DNA from: Owenia fusiformis
Taxonomy: Eukaryota; Annelida; Polychaeta; Sabellida; Oweniidae
Reading direction: 5' to 3'
Assembly: GCA_903813345.2 (NCBI GenBank)
Contig: CAIIXF020000007.1
Coordinates: 24,477,564-24,541,563, forward strand
DNA: 64,000 nt
Shown here: positions 47,826-60,629 of the stretch, piece by piece
Numbering within the stretch: position 1 is the stretch's first letter
How the letters are laid out: every line of letters starts with the position of its first letter
The notes under the pieces: generated by a model
Databases searched by the model: none
The model's input: the letters and a program-made list of their open reading frames with translations, nothing else
Told to the model about the DNA's origin: nothing
Translations under genes and position numbers: made by a program

Positions 47826-50400
47826 AAACTATTAAATGACATTAGGATTAGATATTGTCACGTTAGGGTAACAATGGTATGGTTCAGTAACATCAAATTG
47901 ATTGGACAACAGAATTTCTGGCAAGTATCAAGATGCGGTAACGGCCGTTATCTTCTCATCTAAGATGGTGGACGGAAAGTGTCGATTTCGATATTTTTGG
48001 TTTTGTCGAATTTACTACTTTATAATTGACGCAATGCTTTGATATTTGAACTTAATAAGCCTTATATATCATGGAAACTTTGAAGTATGACAATTTGTTC
48101 TTAAATCATACGGGGGCGCCATGATTCTACTATATGTTACACCGAAGAGGGGGATCTCTTGTTACACCGCTTAAGGGAAGGTAACTGAGATTTTGATTTT
48201 GCAAATGATACGATAACTGATCTGTGGTGATGCGGTAACGTTATGAGAGTTTATAATGGAGGGCCAGTTCACATAGCAAAACCTGATATATAGCGATCAT
48301 ACAGTCAAGCCAAGTAAGTAAGTCAACATTCGAAAATAAAAATCTCACAAATCGTACATCTTTGATTTCCAAAATAATTTGTGAGGTTGTTATTTAGATG
48401 ATAATACACATTTTAATGCACTAATTTTGAGTACATCTCGAATCCATTCTCAACAAAGCGTTCTCGAAATAAGTATTCGAAATGTTTGAGTTCGGGATGA
48501 TAAAAGTACGTTAAGATATACCGCTCCTTAACAAACTCCTTCAGGAACAAGATATATAACCAAATGCATATTCTTCCTATTTATTCCCTGACACATGCCA
48601 ATGAATGTTGCATAAGTAAATATCTCCGTTTTAAAAAAAATTTGAAAACGTTGTTCTCTACAGGTGCCATTTTTTATAATTGAAAAACAAAATTGAACAA
48701 TTTGCATTTCTAAATTGATAAGTTTCTTGGAATACAACTTAACTGTAAACGATTTAAGTCATTAATAATATTTCCCTTAGTGAACCCATGCTGAATAGAC
48801 AGTAACTGGGTCAATATTTTGTGTTCAACCTTGTTTTCATGACTTTTAAACATGAGTCGACGATTATGTAGGAAATTTCATTTTCAAATGTAAGCGTGTC
48901 AACTCCTGTTTTTGCACAATATTTAGCCCTTTATAATGATAGATCGCCAAAATATGCATGTACCTCTCAATTAGGCGATATGTTTTTCAATTTATAGATG
49001 TAAACTATAAACTCAAACAAAAATTCAAACCACCCGCCCTATTATTTTGATTACACAAGACGAAATTTCCACTCCCGGGGAGCACTTTGGTATCACTTTG
49101 AAGGAGGATTCTTGAAAAATCGTTCGAATTTTCACAAAAGGTTTCACGTAATTTTATTGCTTTGTTTAAGCCTCGACTTATATTATACTCAAATCTGATA
49201 CCATAATTATGAATCAAAATGAAACAGTCAATTCACCAGGTTAAATAATAAACCGTTTCGAGAATTGATGATTTGAGTTAATTGTGGATATTTATATAAA
49301 TGTAAGTTGGCATGTATTCGACAGTTAATGTACACACATGATGTATGCATCAACGTGTGACTTAAATATCAAATCTTGACTATCACATTTTGGCTTCCAA
49401 AAAATAAGTTGGAAATTACAGTGGTAGGAGATTAACGAAAACGTCAATCACATCCAAATATCCGTACGACGTCAAGTATTAACAAAACACTTTTCGTGCA
49501 TCTCGAACATGGCAAGGTTCTGTTATTCAGCAATGTGCATTTCGAAAGAAAAAATTCACAAATCTCAACAAATTTCATTGAGTAGGATATTACATTCGAA
49601 ATCACAACTTTCAAATTATTTTTTTAACCAAGAATTGTAAGAACTTGAAACATGTTGTGAGTTTTTCAAACGGCATATCCTCATTCACGTTCTTTGACAA
49701 GGATGAATCCATTTGAAAACATGGGTTTTCTTGATTATTCTTCAAAACTACCCTTGAAATATAAGTATGTAGGATATTACAGTGTAAATTGACACGCATT
49801 TGTTTGCCGATATCCTGCACAAATAAATGCAGTACCGTCTTGCAATATTTGAAAACCAAAAGTTCATTCTGTATGTAAACAAGAAAAAATACATTTATGG
49901 TTGGGTCATAATGAAAAATGACGAATAACATATATCTTTTGAAGTAGGGGTATACAGGGACACAGTGGAAAATCAGAAATTTAGGTCATATCCCAAAGAT
50001 TGCTTCACCAATATGTAACAGAACATCAAAATTATCATTTAAACGTTTGCTGATAGGTTTATTGAAAATAATTAACCAGAGGTTTAATTCAATTGTGGCA
50101 CCATTCTTAGTAAATATTGATGAACATACGAATATCGAATGTTGACTAAGTTACTTGTCTTGACCGCATAGCGAAGTGCATCATTTTGGTCTGAAACAAA
50201 AAGATCTATATTATTAACTTCATACATAGTGGAGTATACGGCAAGACAACCCTAGAATTGCACATGAATTGCACGATTTTTCGACATAAGTATCACTAAT
50301 ACATATATATTTTTGATATCTAATGAAGTGGTGTTGAAAAGTGGCCCCATTTGATAATAATAGGCCTTGAAAATTTTGGACATTTACATTGAGCTCCATG
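47826..50400. other. No gene recognised
   Basis: AT-rich sequence with short unrelated frames on both strands. I see no exon-like segment with splice borders and family similarity. Confidence 0.4.
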
Positions 50401-50990
50401 TTAATTTATCAATCTTCAAAAGATCCCCTGTAGAACAGTTTTAGATTAATAAAGCCCATATTGTCAGGATGTTACTATAACATGATTATCTTCAAAAAAT
50501 AAGGGTTAACTTTTTTATTTTACCTTCTTCCAAAGATATTTGCGTTTGAATTTTGAAAAAGACAATGGAATTTTCTAGTATCGTATATTTCTATAGTCAA
50601 TAAATATATTGATTTAAAAAAATCAAACAGGCACATTTCTGAAAAATTCCTATTTTTATTGTATTCAGCTGTTAAAAACTCCCCCTGCAGAGCAGTTCAA
50701 AAGTGATGAAGCCCATATTCCTAGGATGTTGCAATAACATGATTTACATGTATCCAAAACAAGAAGGGTTAAAGTTTTTCTTTTACCTACTTTCAAAGAT
50801 ATTGGCGTTGGAATATTGGAAATCCCCACTGGGCGCCATTATAAACCGCCATCAATACGGCTTTACTAAAGTCTCCTTTTCTCAAAACGTTTACTATGGT
50901 CTTTTTAATATTGTACATTTCTATAATCAATATATAAATTTTGAAAAAATCAAACAGGCACATTTCTGAAAATTTCTTATATTAAATATA
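50401..50990 (+). repeat. Direct duplication of a ~270-bp block
   Basis: AAGCCCATATT...AGGATGTT, then AAGGGTTAA..TTTTT, CAAAGATATT.GCGTT and AAAAATCAAACAGGCACATT occur in the same order at about 50450-50650 and 50710-50975. Both units have the same orientation and moderate divergence. Confidence 0.7.
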
Positions 50991-52554
50991 TCTAGCCGTT
51001 AAAACTATAAAAAAATATATTGAGGAAGAAGGACGTACGGATTCTGGATACCTGCTCAGGAGGATGTTGCATCAAGGATCTATTCTGCTAAGTTAAGTCC
51101 AAATTAACCATAAAGGAATAATTTTCAAACATTTACTATAGGCCACTAAGTCAAATCGTACATGTCTTGTGAAACTTCAAGTTATCTATAAAAATTGTTT
51201 CATGCCGTTTGACATTTTGATAATGATACCAAAAATAGAAATGAGCCTGGAAGATCTAGACGCAGCTTATTCTTTTTATAATTATTGTTCAAACGTAGAT
51301 TATTGACGCTAACAAACTATTTTGTCATATCTAGAAATTGCATATAACATTTCTGGTTTCAGGTACAATACTTTTCTTTGGCTTCACTACTCTGAGCTGG
51401 GTGTCCACTTAAAAGAGCATGGGTCGTTCAGTGTGTTATGAAATGCGTGTAGATATTACTTTGTAGAACACATATGTACCAGATGTTCGGGAGCGTCATC
51501 GTTGTAAAATATTGTGATAAAGCTATCCAAATCCCAAACTGGTTACACAAAAATAGTAATTCGTTTCACTATATTTATTGACAAACTCAACATTACAATA
51601 ACATTCACAAACATGTAAAAATACAGTATATATTTATGGATTTAAGCTCTGGACTCAATGTATGGTGTGCTGATGCATTCCATTGAAGGTGTTGCTTCCA
51701 AATCTTTGCATGACCTCGCAGCGGGAATGCAAAGCTTAGGAAATTACGCCCGAGTGGAAGGAACAAGCCACAATGCATTAAGTCTTGGGCTTAGATTCTT
51801 TTCACACATTGCAAAGTATTTTCTACAAAACCTATCTTAAAGATTCAAAATCACATGGAACTTTTTGCAAGGGTCAAGTTGGCAAAGCATCAATTTCAAT
51901 CTGTGGGTCAAATTATTACCTTGACAACCATATAAGAAATGTGTTATTGGTTATATTACGGAATGCAGTTACGTGAATTACAGGTACAGGATTAAATTAA
52001 AAATAGTTTTACACAGTAATACAAGGTGGGCCATAATAATGGGACGCTTTGCAATATTCTGAAAATATCTTAGTTCACATAACTGAACCATGTGTAATTA
52101 TCTATAGTTTTGTGATTTAATGGACGTACTCATATCATGGCACATATCCTTGATGCTGTGAAAGTTATGGCAATTTCATAATGTGGTTTGTTCCAAAGTA
52201 TCTAAATTTAAGAAATACTCGTCAACATTAAAAATGGAACAAATCATAGAAAAGGCCGTGACGATTTTAAAATGGAGGTTTAGAGACGACAAAACAACCA
52301 TAGCTAAACTTGTTATTTATGGAATATAGTGGGGGCCAACCTCAAACAAATTCAAATATATTTATAGCAAAATAGGCATGCATCATTTGGGAAAGTAATA
52401 CTTTTTATTCAATATTTGGTCGTAATTGAGATTTGGCCCCGGTGGTTTTGTTCCATCCTGTAAAATAATATAAATAGAATTTTCTAGAATATATGAATAA
52501 TATCAATTAGATATATTTGTATATAATGAACATCTCTGAATATATATTTCAAAA
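50991..52554. other. No gene recognised; possible degraded MITE at about 52019-52465
   Basis: TACAAGGTGGGCCATAATAA near 52020 resembles the TACAGGGTGGNCC ends of nearby MITEs, and TTTGTTCCATCCTGTA near 52455 may be its decayed opposite end. The remainder is unremarkable. Confidence 0.35.
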
Positions 52555-52800
52555 CGACCACATCACACTACCTCTCACCACACCCCTCCTCGCCATACCA
52601 TACCACACCACACCACACCAAACCGCTCCACACAGCAATATACCACAGTTAACTATACTACAGCGAACCACACCACACTTAACCACACCACAAAACACTG
52701 CATCATGCCACAACATACCATATACCACACTCTGGCATGCCACTTCATACCACATTATTCCACACCATTATTGCGCACACCATACCATGCAACACCATAC
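52555..52800 (+). repeat. Degenerate ACCAC/CCATA simple repeat
   Basis: A C- and A-rich plus strand with many ACCACACC and CATACCA words and few G residues. Frames on both strands are low-complexity artefacts. Confidence 0.8.
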
Positions 52801-53399
52801 CACAGTCATCATAATTCACAGGCTTAATGCATTTAAAGTAAACCACAATTTCTTTCTTTTTTTCAATTTTCAATTTGTACAAATGATATTCAAATAAATC
52901 ATGGTTTTCATATCTTTCCATATCTCTTTCCATGGCTTAGGTTATTCATAAATGGAATTATCTCATGTAATCTTCATATCACAAGGGCTGTAGGATTATC
53001 AACCGAGGCTTATCTTATAATAAAGAAAACTATACATGACTTTAAGTTTTCAAAGAAAGAGAAAAAAATATCTGTAATGTTTGAATATGAATAATATATG
53101 TTAGAAACATTGTTGATTGAGAAAATGTATTTAAAGTTTTTGAAATATTACATTTTGAAATATTGATTTGTATGCTAATGAATGATAGAAATAAATTTAA
53201 TAATAAAAAAAACCGAGGCTTATCTTCTGTCTTAGTCGTCTACATTTTGCCCAATGGATTCCTATCAATTCAATTTAAGCTCATAGTTTTAGATTCAGGC
53301 TCAATATCCTGTGTTCCCAATCATGTTACCTTCATACTACATCCCTGCATTTATAGATTGATCCGAGTATGAATCATGTTTTGAGACCAAACAACAAAA

Positions 53400-53772
53400 A
53401 CACACAATGTGTCATGCAATGTGACATACAATGTGTCATGCAATGTGACATACAATGTGTTATGCAATGTGCCATACAATGTGTCATGCGATATGACATA
53501 CAATGTGTCATGCAATGTGACATACAATGTGTCATGCAATGTGACATACAATGTGTCATGCAATGTGACATACAATGTGTCATGCGATATGACATACAAT
53601 GTGTCATGCAATGTGACATACAATGTGTCATGCAATGTGACATACAATGTGTCATGCAATATGACATACAATGTGTCATGCAATGTGACATACAATGCGT
53701 CATGCAATGTGACATACAATGTGTCATGCAGTGTGACATACAATGTGTCAATCAATGTGACATACACTGTGT
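53400..53772 (+). repeat. 24-bp minisatellite, about 15 copies
   Basis: The unit CAATGTGTCATGCAATGTGACATA is repeated head to tail with few changes (GCGATATGACATA variants). It has internal dyad symmetry (TGTCATGCAATGTGACA). Because 24 is a multiple of three and the unit lacks stops in several frames, long frames open on both strands; none is a gene. Confidence 0.92.
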
Positions 53773-53819
53773 CCAAATCGTAACTAACACTCAATATGTC
53801 CGAACAAAAAAGTTACATG

Positions 53820-55215
53820 TTGCCCAAACGCAATAAATGACACATTGAAGAGTCTCAGATTAATGGACACATTGATGTCCAAAATATGCAACACTTCGAA
53901 AAGTGTGTTCAATAATAAATTTTATCAAAGCGTTCAAAATTAAGAAACGCGATGAACAAGGTGCCAATATTAAGATACACAACGAACGTGTCCAAAATTA
54001 ATATACACAATGAATAGAACAGAGTGTCCAAATCTTAATGAACACGCTGTGTGTTCTCACAAATTAAATGTCACAGATATACTGTTGTAATTGATAATCT
54101 ATACAATATAAGATCATTCACAATATATATCCTATGATCAAAATATGATGACACTTTGATCACAATGTCCAATGAATTAAAAGGTGACATTTGATTTGTG
54201 TATGGCGTCCAATAATAACTTGGTGCTTCGACGACAACGTCCAATAAACGTCCGCCAACTAGTGTTTCCTTTATAATATATAATTGTATTATAATTATAT
54301 ATATATAGAATTTTTAGCACGGTGTACACTATATAGGCGTCAGTTTGACTTTTGTGTCCATAAATATATGACATGTGGTTTTTAAGATCATGTCCTATAG
54401 ATATACAATTTTGACACTTTGAACAAATAACTGAACTAATTACATTAAATTAACGGTTCCAATAAAACCACCTTGCCATTTGAGATATACAACTTAGATA
54501 TAGTTGACAAATATATGACACTTATGGCAAAGGATACAGTATATACAGGGTGGTCCAAAAAGGGAACCCTTAATGCAACAAGCCATATCTGATCGAGTTA
54601 CTTGCCCTAATATTCTCACGTAGAAGGTCTATTGAAGTTGTATACCATAAAGGTCACCTGGAACCCATGCCGCGAGAATGCACATGGAATCCTAATTAAA
54701 CCCGCGAAACCCTCTTAATGGTACCCACAACTTTTGACCTTTCTCTAAAACACGTGAGAATATTAGCTCATTAATGTGGGTAATAAGTGAGATATAGCTC
54801 GTTGCAAGGGTTCACTTTTTGGACCAACCTGTATGTGACACTTTGACTAATTTGTTCAATAAAATATATTTACATTGAACACAGTTTACAAAATACATTA
54901 GAAGTGACAGTTTGACCACTGTGTTACAATTTGACTGTTAAGTGTCTAAAAGATGGTTGACATTTTTAGCATGGTGTATAATATATGATATATCGTACAT
55001 AGGTGACATTTGACTACCGCGTTTAACAAATACAATTAATAATTTGTATGTGACATTTTTAGATTCAATAATAGATTTGGTTACACTTCGAACATGGTGC
55101 ATAATTAACTTAACATACGATATATCGTATATGGGTGATACTTTGAACATGGTGTAAACTATACGTGATATATAGTAAATATGGGACACCTTGAACAATA
55201 TAAATGACATTAAAT
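53820..55215. repeat. Degenerate array of GTGTCC / TTTGAACATGGTGTA words
   Basis: Beyond the minisatellite, words such as GTGTCCAAAATTAA, TGACACTTTGA, GAACATGGTGTAAACTATA and GATATATCGTATATGGGTGA recur at irregular spacing. It looks like an old, mutated tandem array, possibly of the same origin as the minisatellite. A MITE (54546-54831) is inserted in it. Confidence 0.5.
54546..54831. mobile_element. 286-bp TA-flanked MITE with CAGGGTGGTCCAAAAAG ends
   Basis: Left TACAGGGTGGTCCAAAAAGG and right CTTTTTGGACCAACCTGTA are inverse matches flanked by TA. The inner parts (AACCCTTAATGCAAC versus its inverse GTTGCAAGGGTT, and AATATTCTCACGT against its mirror) also pair. Confidence 0.8.
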
Positions 55216-55950
55216 CAATTATAAAGCTGGGTGTTTAAAATAGTTGATTGTGCAATGGGAGAATATAATATACTAGTATACCCTTTTGGGGAAACATGTC
55301 CAATATTACAGATCAAAGACATCTATTTGGAATTTAAAAAATAGATAACTATGAAAAGGGAATATATACTAATTCATGAGAACATAAAATATCCAGAAAA
55401 ACAACATGAAACACATTTCTGAAAATGGGCCGACCATCACGTAAAATAACATTCTGACTTTTGGCAATTTGACCCAAAACCTAGAATTTTATTTTCTAAC
55501 TATAAATGATTCAGAATATTAGAACTACAACGAGAAACACAATCTTTTACAATTTTCCCTAATTCAGCTCCTGAATATTTTACCTGAAAAGGATTGTCTG
55601 TACAGGCTGCAAGTTCACCCGGAGTCATGCATTGAGATGTAATGCAATTTATATTGAGCAATGTCAGGTATTAAATGGTTGGTCGAAAGCGCTCGGCAAT
55701 TACCAAATCGAACGGTTTTAACAAACTGTAGAATTGCAAATTATGCGTTCATCATTATTATCATGTCTGACAGCGATCTCTCTTATGACTCCTTTACGTT
55801 AGCTCATTTAGTGTGGCCGTATAGTTATTAATCAAGATGATCGAACTTAACGACCGATCAAATACTAAAAATAGTCTTGACACAATGATTACATATTGTC
55901 AGGTATATTAATTCTATAGATTTTGATCATTATTTGGAAATATGGATTCA
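55216..55950. other. No gene recognised; 3' side of the GPCR gene
   Basis: Would include the 3' UTR of the minus-strand GPCR. No clear polyadenylation signal was singled out. Confidence 0.4.
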
Positions 55951-57145
55951 TTAATTCGTTGTTAAAGTGCTAACTGATGTTGAATTTACGGTGTCGATTG
56001 ACTGAGAACTCGAGTTTTGATTTGGGTCCCTTCTTGTCGATCTGCGTATATTTGAAATGTTTCCGGATTGCGAAGCTTGTTTAAAAGTGAACAACTTCTT
56101 CAACTGTAGACGGAAATTCATGTCCGTTATGACATATATAAAGAAATTGATAACAAAGTTGAGCTGATAACAGACAAACCCAAATTCTCTCCCAAATCTG
56201 AGGTCAATGGCCAGTTTTTGTAGTTTTACATGATAATTGAAATCAGCCGGAACAGGCATTGACATGATGATTGTTTCCGCGAGAATGAAGATTCTAGGTG
56301 GGACAATAAGCGTGACAAACGCAAAGGAGATTGCGAGAATCGTGCGTGTAGCGTGGGACTTATTCGATTCCTTTTTACTAGTCATCTCATCACGTTTTTT
56401 CCTCGAGATACGAAGCTTACAAACAATTATGATATTCAAAACGAGGGCGGTAAATGCAGGGAGCAATGACATCAACAGAGTACTCAACATTACTATCCCA
56501 GGCAGAGTGATTGGTCTACAAGGCTTGTATCCAAATGCACTTCCCGACTCGAAACCTGCAGAGTGGATCTTGTAAAGCGACCAAAGAGCCATGATGACAA
56601 TGGCCACGAATAAGACTCTCCTGGCAACTTTGTTTTGAGAGATTTGAGCAGCCTTGAACGGCATTATAATCGTGAGACATTTCACAGTTGTGATTATAGC
56701 GATCAACCACACAGGGACTAAACACACAAAATCCACCAAGTATGAATGTATGATACAAATTATCTCATACTTGCGGAAAAGATCGTCAAATGCCGGGAGA
56801 AGACCTCGCGTAACACCAACAGAAAAGTTAAACAGAATATTGGACATGTCAGCGAAACAAATAACAGTGAGATATATGTAGTAGCTAGATTTGTTTGTGA
56901 GCCTGTACAGACATATAGCAGATATAGGATTGAGGATAAGACCCAGACCAATGTTAACTAGAGTTGCGTACAGCACAAAGTCTAACGTGAACTTGATCAT
57001 TGGGTAGAGATCCATGTAGTATTCACGAACTTCGCAAGGCCAGTAGGTTTCAATCCTTTCCGTAATGTTCTTACCCAATAGCGCTGGGATATCATCAAAG
57101 TTGTAAACACAATCGCCTGTAGAGGATTGATTGTTCTGAATCAAA
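55951..57145 (-). CDS. Rhodopsin-class (class A) G-protein-coupled receptor, main exon
   Basis: One long exon of about 398 codons encodes an N-terminal tail, seven hydrophobic helices and a Ser/Thr/Asn-rich cytoplasmic tail. The tail in front has a sequon (NIT). Helix 2 has FADMSN (the conserved Asp), Cys before helix 3 and Cys in loop 2 (GYKPCRP) make the usual disulfide, and helix 7 has NFFIY in place of NPxxY. The DRY motif at the end of helix 3 is replaced by VKC (ITTVKCLTIIMP). Helix 6 has VPP in place of CWxP. The layout suggests a neuropeptide-type receptor; the ligand is unknown. The frame opens without an ATG at a good acceptor (TTTTTCAG, 57153-57146) after a pyrimidine tract, so a first exon with the start lies upstream (to the right). 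Confidence 0.85.
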
Positions 57146-57224
57146 CTGAAAAACAGTAATAATATCAATAGCTTTATACAAATTGCTTCTGTGATTGCTG
57201 TTCATTGTAAAAGTTTATTGTAAA

Positions 57225-57476
57225 AAGACAGAAGATGACAGGAAGCAAGGATGATGACGGGGAGAAGAAGATGGACCAAGAGGAAAAAGAAGACAAGAGG
57301 CAGAAGAAGACAAAAGAAGATGACGGGAAACAGAAGATGACAGGTAGCAAAAGGAAGAGGAGGAAGAAGAGAATGAGGGAGAAAAGAACATCAAAAAGAG
57401 AAAGAAGACAAGAGAGGAATATGGAAATAGCAGATAGCATGAAACAAAAGGAGAAAAAGAAGAAGAGGAACGGATG
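57225..57476. repeat. 250-bp purine-rich (GA) tract upstream of the GPCR exon
   Basis: The plus strand is almost all A and G (GAAGAAGATGG, AGGAAGAGGAGGAAGAAGAG), so the minus (gene) strand is an extended polypyrimidine tract leading to the GPCR acceptor. The open plus-strand frame (Lys/Glu/Arg-rich) is a composition artefact. The duplex could adopt a triplex form. Confidence 0.75.
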
Positions 57477-57477
57477 A

Positions 57478-57890
57478 CAAATTCACTTCTGTAAATATAT
57501 GGCTGATGTCCATTTTTGAAGCAGACACATTTAATATGCTATGCTATTGTATAAGCATAAAAAGAAGGAGGAAAATGTGAAGGAGGAAAAGAACAGGGAT
57601 GAAGGACAAATCCAATTTTGTAAATACATGGTTGCTGTCCATTTTTGAAGCAGCCTCTTTCAATATGCTAATGGTATGCGCATGGTATTTGGGTCAAATC
57701 TTATATCTGTTGTAACACTGTGGGGCGGAAAAAGTGAAGGAGGAAAAGAAGGAGAGGGCATGAATAACAAATTCAATTTTGTAAATTCATGGCCGCTATC
57801 CATTTTTGAAGCAGCCACCTTCAATATGCCATGACATAAGCATAAAACTGAAGGAGGAAAAGATGAAGAATGAAAAGAAGAGGGATGTAA
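57478..57890 (+). repeat. Three tandem units of ~125-165 bp
   Basis: Each has AAATTCAxTTxTGTAAATxxATGG, then TCCATTTTTGAAGCAG, CAATATGC and AAGGAGGAAAAG. Units start at about 57478, 57607 and 57772. Probably the intron or 5' flank of the GPCR gene. Confidence 0.72.
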
Positions 57891-58177
57891 AACCGTCGGT
57901 CGGATAATTCAAATTGATGAAGAGAGCAAGAATCCAATTTTAGAGCGGGGCACATATATTTCATTCTATTCTAACTTATTAAATACATGATTTGGTAATC
58001 GTGTAAGGTACTAGAGCATGTCCTTCTACCAAAAATATCTGAATCTGCTTATTCAAATAATCTCAGACAAATAAACCGCGTTGTGTTGGCAACCATGATC
58101 CAAAGCAAAGTTACTGAAAATTGCGAATCTTTGAGGTAATATTTTCTACGAGAGATGAGGATGACATATTTTCGTTT

Positions 58178-58830
58178 TGTAAAGGATTGGTATCGATATA
58201 ATGAACTTTTTGAACACAGCTTTCTCTTAAACCAGTCATCAAAAAATTCTGAAATTTTTACACATAGTCAATTTAATGATCATCTTTATTATTTTAGAAA
58301 ACACATCAGACACTTATTTTGTTCTTGGTATCATATGTTCGGAATGAAATGGAACATATATCCGAACCTCATTGGAACAAAACGACATAAATACAACGTG
58401 TTTAGGTCTCTCAATATTGTAATTGTACAAAGGAAAGTTTTAAAAAGTATCTTGTTAATGAAATAAATCTTTATATATTTTCGTTTTTTTTGTTTTAATT
58501 TTTTTAATACTTTTTGTTAAATCAACCCAAATTTCATTTGTCTAACTATAATATTGAGAGGTCTAAGAAAATGTTGTATATGCTATTTTTCCAACTTTGG
58601 AAAGATATTTTATTTCATTCTCAAGAATTGGTAGAAAGGAACAAAAAAACAATTGCACTAAAAACTAAAAATGTTAACAAAAACTGTTATATAAAATATA
58701 TATGAATAATTCTCGCATTAAATTGTTGTCAATCAGTCAACATTACATAAAATACCCTGTTTATTTACAGAATGGTTTCAATAATCGGTTTAAGAGAAAA
58801 ACATTGTCGATACAAATCCTTTAAAGGAAA
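58178..58830. mobile_element. ~650-bp MITE with TGGTATCGATA...TTTCTCTTAAAC ends (copy 1, uninterrupted)
   Basis: The left end AAAGGATTGGTATCGATATA...TTTCTCTTAAACC is mirrored at the right by GGTTTAAGAGAAAAACATTG and TCGATACAAATCCTTT. Internal sequence, with ACACATCAGACACTTATTTT and TATTGAGAGGTCTAAGAAAA, matches copy 2 (60478-62665). It is the empty-site reference for the two insertions in copy 2. Its plus-strand frame (58155-58466) is repeat sequence. Confidence 0.78.
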
Positions 58831-60477
58831 AATCCAAGAGGAATAATAATTTTGTTCATGCATCCTTTTTTAAAAAGAAATGAGAATCATGTACAGGCTG
58901 ATATACACATTTACAAATATTGCACCGTTTCCTCTCTGCTGGGGTTGGCTTTTAATTTTGGCTTCTCCCAGTTTTAATCATCAACTGAAGAGAACTCTTA
59001 TCTTTAAACAAGTAGTTCATAATCCTCTAATTTTTTACTCTAAGTATGGTTTCTGGACAGTGTCATGGTGGATCTTGGTAAAATAGATTTACTTGTAGTT
59101 AAGTTAGATACGGTATCACTAAGTTGCTTATTAAACAACCAACAAAACGAGTCACAAATTCATGAATCCATTACTCTTTGCATTCGGTCGACTACACTTC
59201 TTAAAGGAGAGCTTCGTCTTCGTTTATAACTAGACTCTGTGCGCAGGGAATGAATCCATGGGAACAGATTTTTACTCGTTTATATGTCTCAGGTTGATGC
59301 AATAAATGATAATGTAAGACAGAACAAGTGTACTGCGTGTGTGGACCACGCTATGTTAGTAATCATCACATTCTCAACTTATGTTGTTGACGTTTCGAAA
59401 GCCATTTTCAACATCGACAGTTCTTTAATTGAAATTTGAGGTTCTAAGGTGTTTTCATATCAAGGATTTTGAGTATTACTTTGTTGCTTTGTAGAATGAT
59501 GTAGAACATATTCAATACACCCCATGGCCATGGCATAGTACTGTTATGATATAATATAAATCCCTTTGATCTAATCCCCTTCCATTTCCTTGCTATTAAT
59601 TAAGCTCGTTATCCATTGCATTGTCTGACTTAAGTCACGACCTATCTACCTCCAATAGTGAGGCCTGATATTTCACTCGAGTGAGACGTTTCTTTCATGA
59701 ACACAGTGATGAATACTCTTTGAATTTGATCGAATCCACTTCTTAAAAGAGAACTTATCTTCATAGTTTTATAACTAGACTCTGTTTCACCCGAATCATG
59801 CGACTGAATGAGTGGGGAGGGTGAAAGGGTATCATTCAACTCAATATTTTCCATTCCTGATCCTATCGGTGTCCTATATTGAACATTTTCCCCAGTAGTT
59901 AAAATCTGACAAACTGACCAAGACTCGAGTCAGGAATAGAGTCCAATGTTAGTTAATCGCATGAATACCCGCACATTGCTCTAAAACGCAATATTTCGAC
60001 ATACATTGTTTTTATATTTTCATACAGCCAATAATTCGACCCACAGCCGTCTGCATCTGCACCCTCGGAGAGCATGCTACCACAAGACCAACATTGATCT
60101 ATGAAAATTAATGGGTAATTTACGCTACCGTATATATATTGAATTTTCCAATTCAGTGACGTCACGTTTTAAATCTAGAAACCCTCCAATAATAATATTG
60201 TCGGCGACAATCGAAGCAATTCAAAGAACAATCCTCATAATGACACATTTATCGTGAGTATTTATAAACAAGATTTGCCCCATTTGTTCACCATTGTGCA
60301 TACTTCCATTAAAGCTAAAAATCTTACAGTTGGACCTTGAACAACCCAAGATTGTGTTCTAGAGCGATGTGCAGCTTTAATTTTCTTTTAAAATAGAACC
60401 TGGACCATGCGACTAGGATTTGACTTTCTAAAATCACAAAATACACACACACGACGTTAATAAAAGGAAAAAATGCG
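58831..60477. other. No gene recognised; two short interspersed repeats
   Basis: Copies of a ~75-bp block (CTTTGxATTxGxTCGAxTxCACTTCTTAAA...AACTAGACTCTG) lie at about 59172-59250 and 59718-59790. A third at 43043-43480 is split by the TTAA MITE. Otherwise unremarkable. Confidence 0.5.
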
Positions 60478-60629
60478 AATTTGTCAAAGGAGTGGTATCG
60501 ATAAGATGAACTTTTTGAACACGCGTTTCTCTTAAACAAGTCATCAAAACATTCTGAAAATTTTACACATCGTCAATTTAATGGTCATCTTTTGGATGGT
60601 AATATTATAATTTGAAATATATATATATA

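Noticed and set aside
53400-53772. CRISPR-like regular repeat
   Set aside because: Units are contiguous without unique spacers and the genome is eukaryotic. It is a minisatellite.
53351-53836. Four overlapping frames of 124-155 codons (for example repeating CDIQCVMQ)
   Set aside because: The 24-bp minisatellite lacks stops in several frames, so frames open on both strands. Low complexity, no start context, not a protein.
56237-56961. Plus-strand and alternate-frame ORFs over the GPCR
   Set aside because: They are shadows of the minus-strand receptor exon.
57166-57168. GPCR start codon at the left end of the longest frame
   Set aside because: The codon is TTG and lies in the pyrimidine tract before a good acceptor at 57146; the true start must be in an upstream exon.
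57235-57477. Plus-strand Lys/Glu/Arg-rich 80-codon frame
   Set aside because: Explained by the purine-only composition of the tract; the gene here is on the minus strand.
58155-58466. 103-codon plus-strand frame (FRKHIRHLFCSWYHMFGMK)
   Set aside because: Lies wholly inside a MITE with a second copy at 60478-62665 where the frame is broken. Not under coding constraint.
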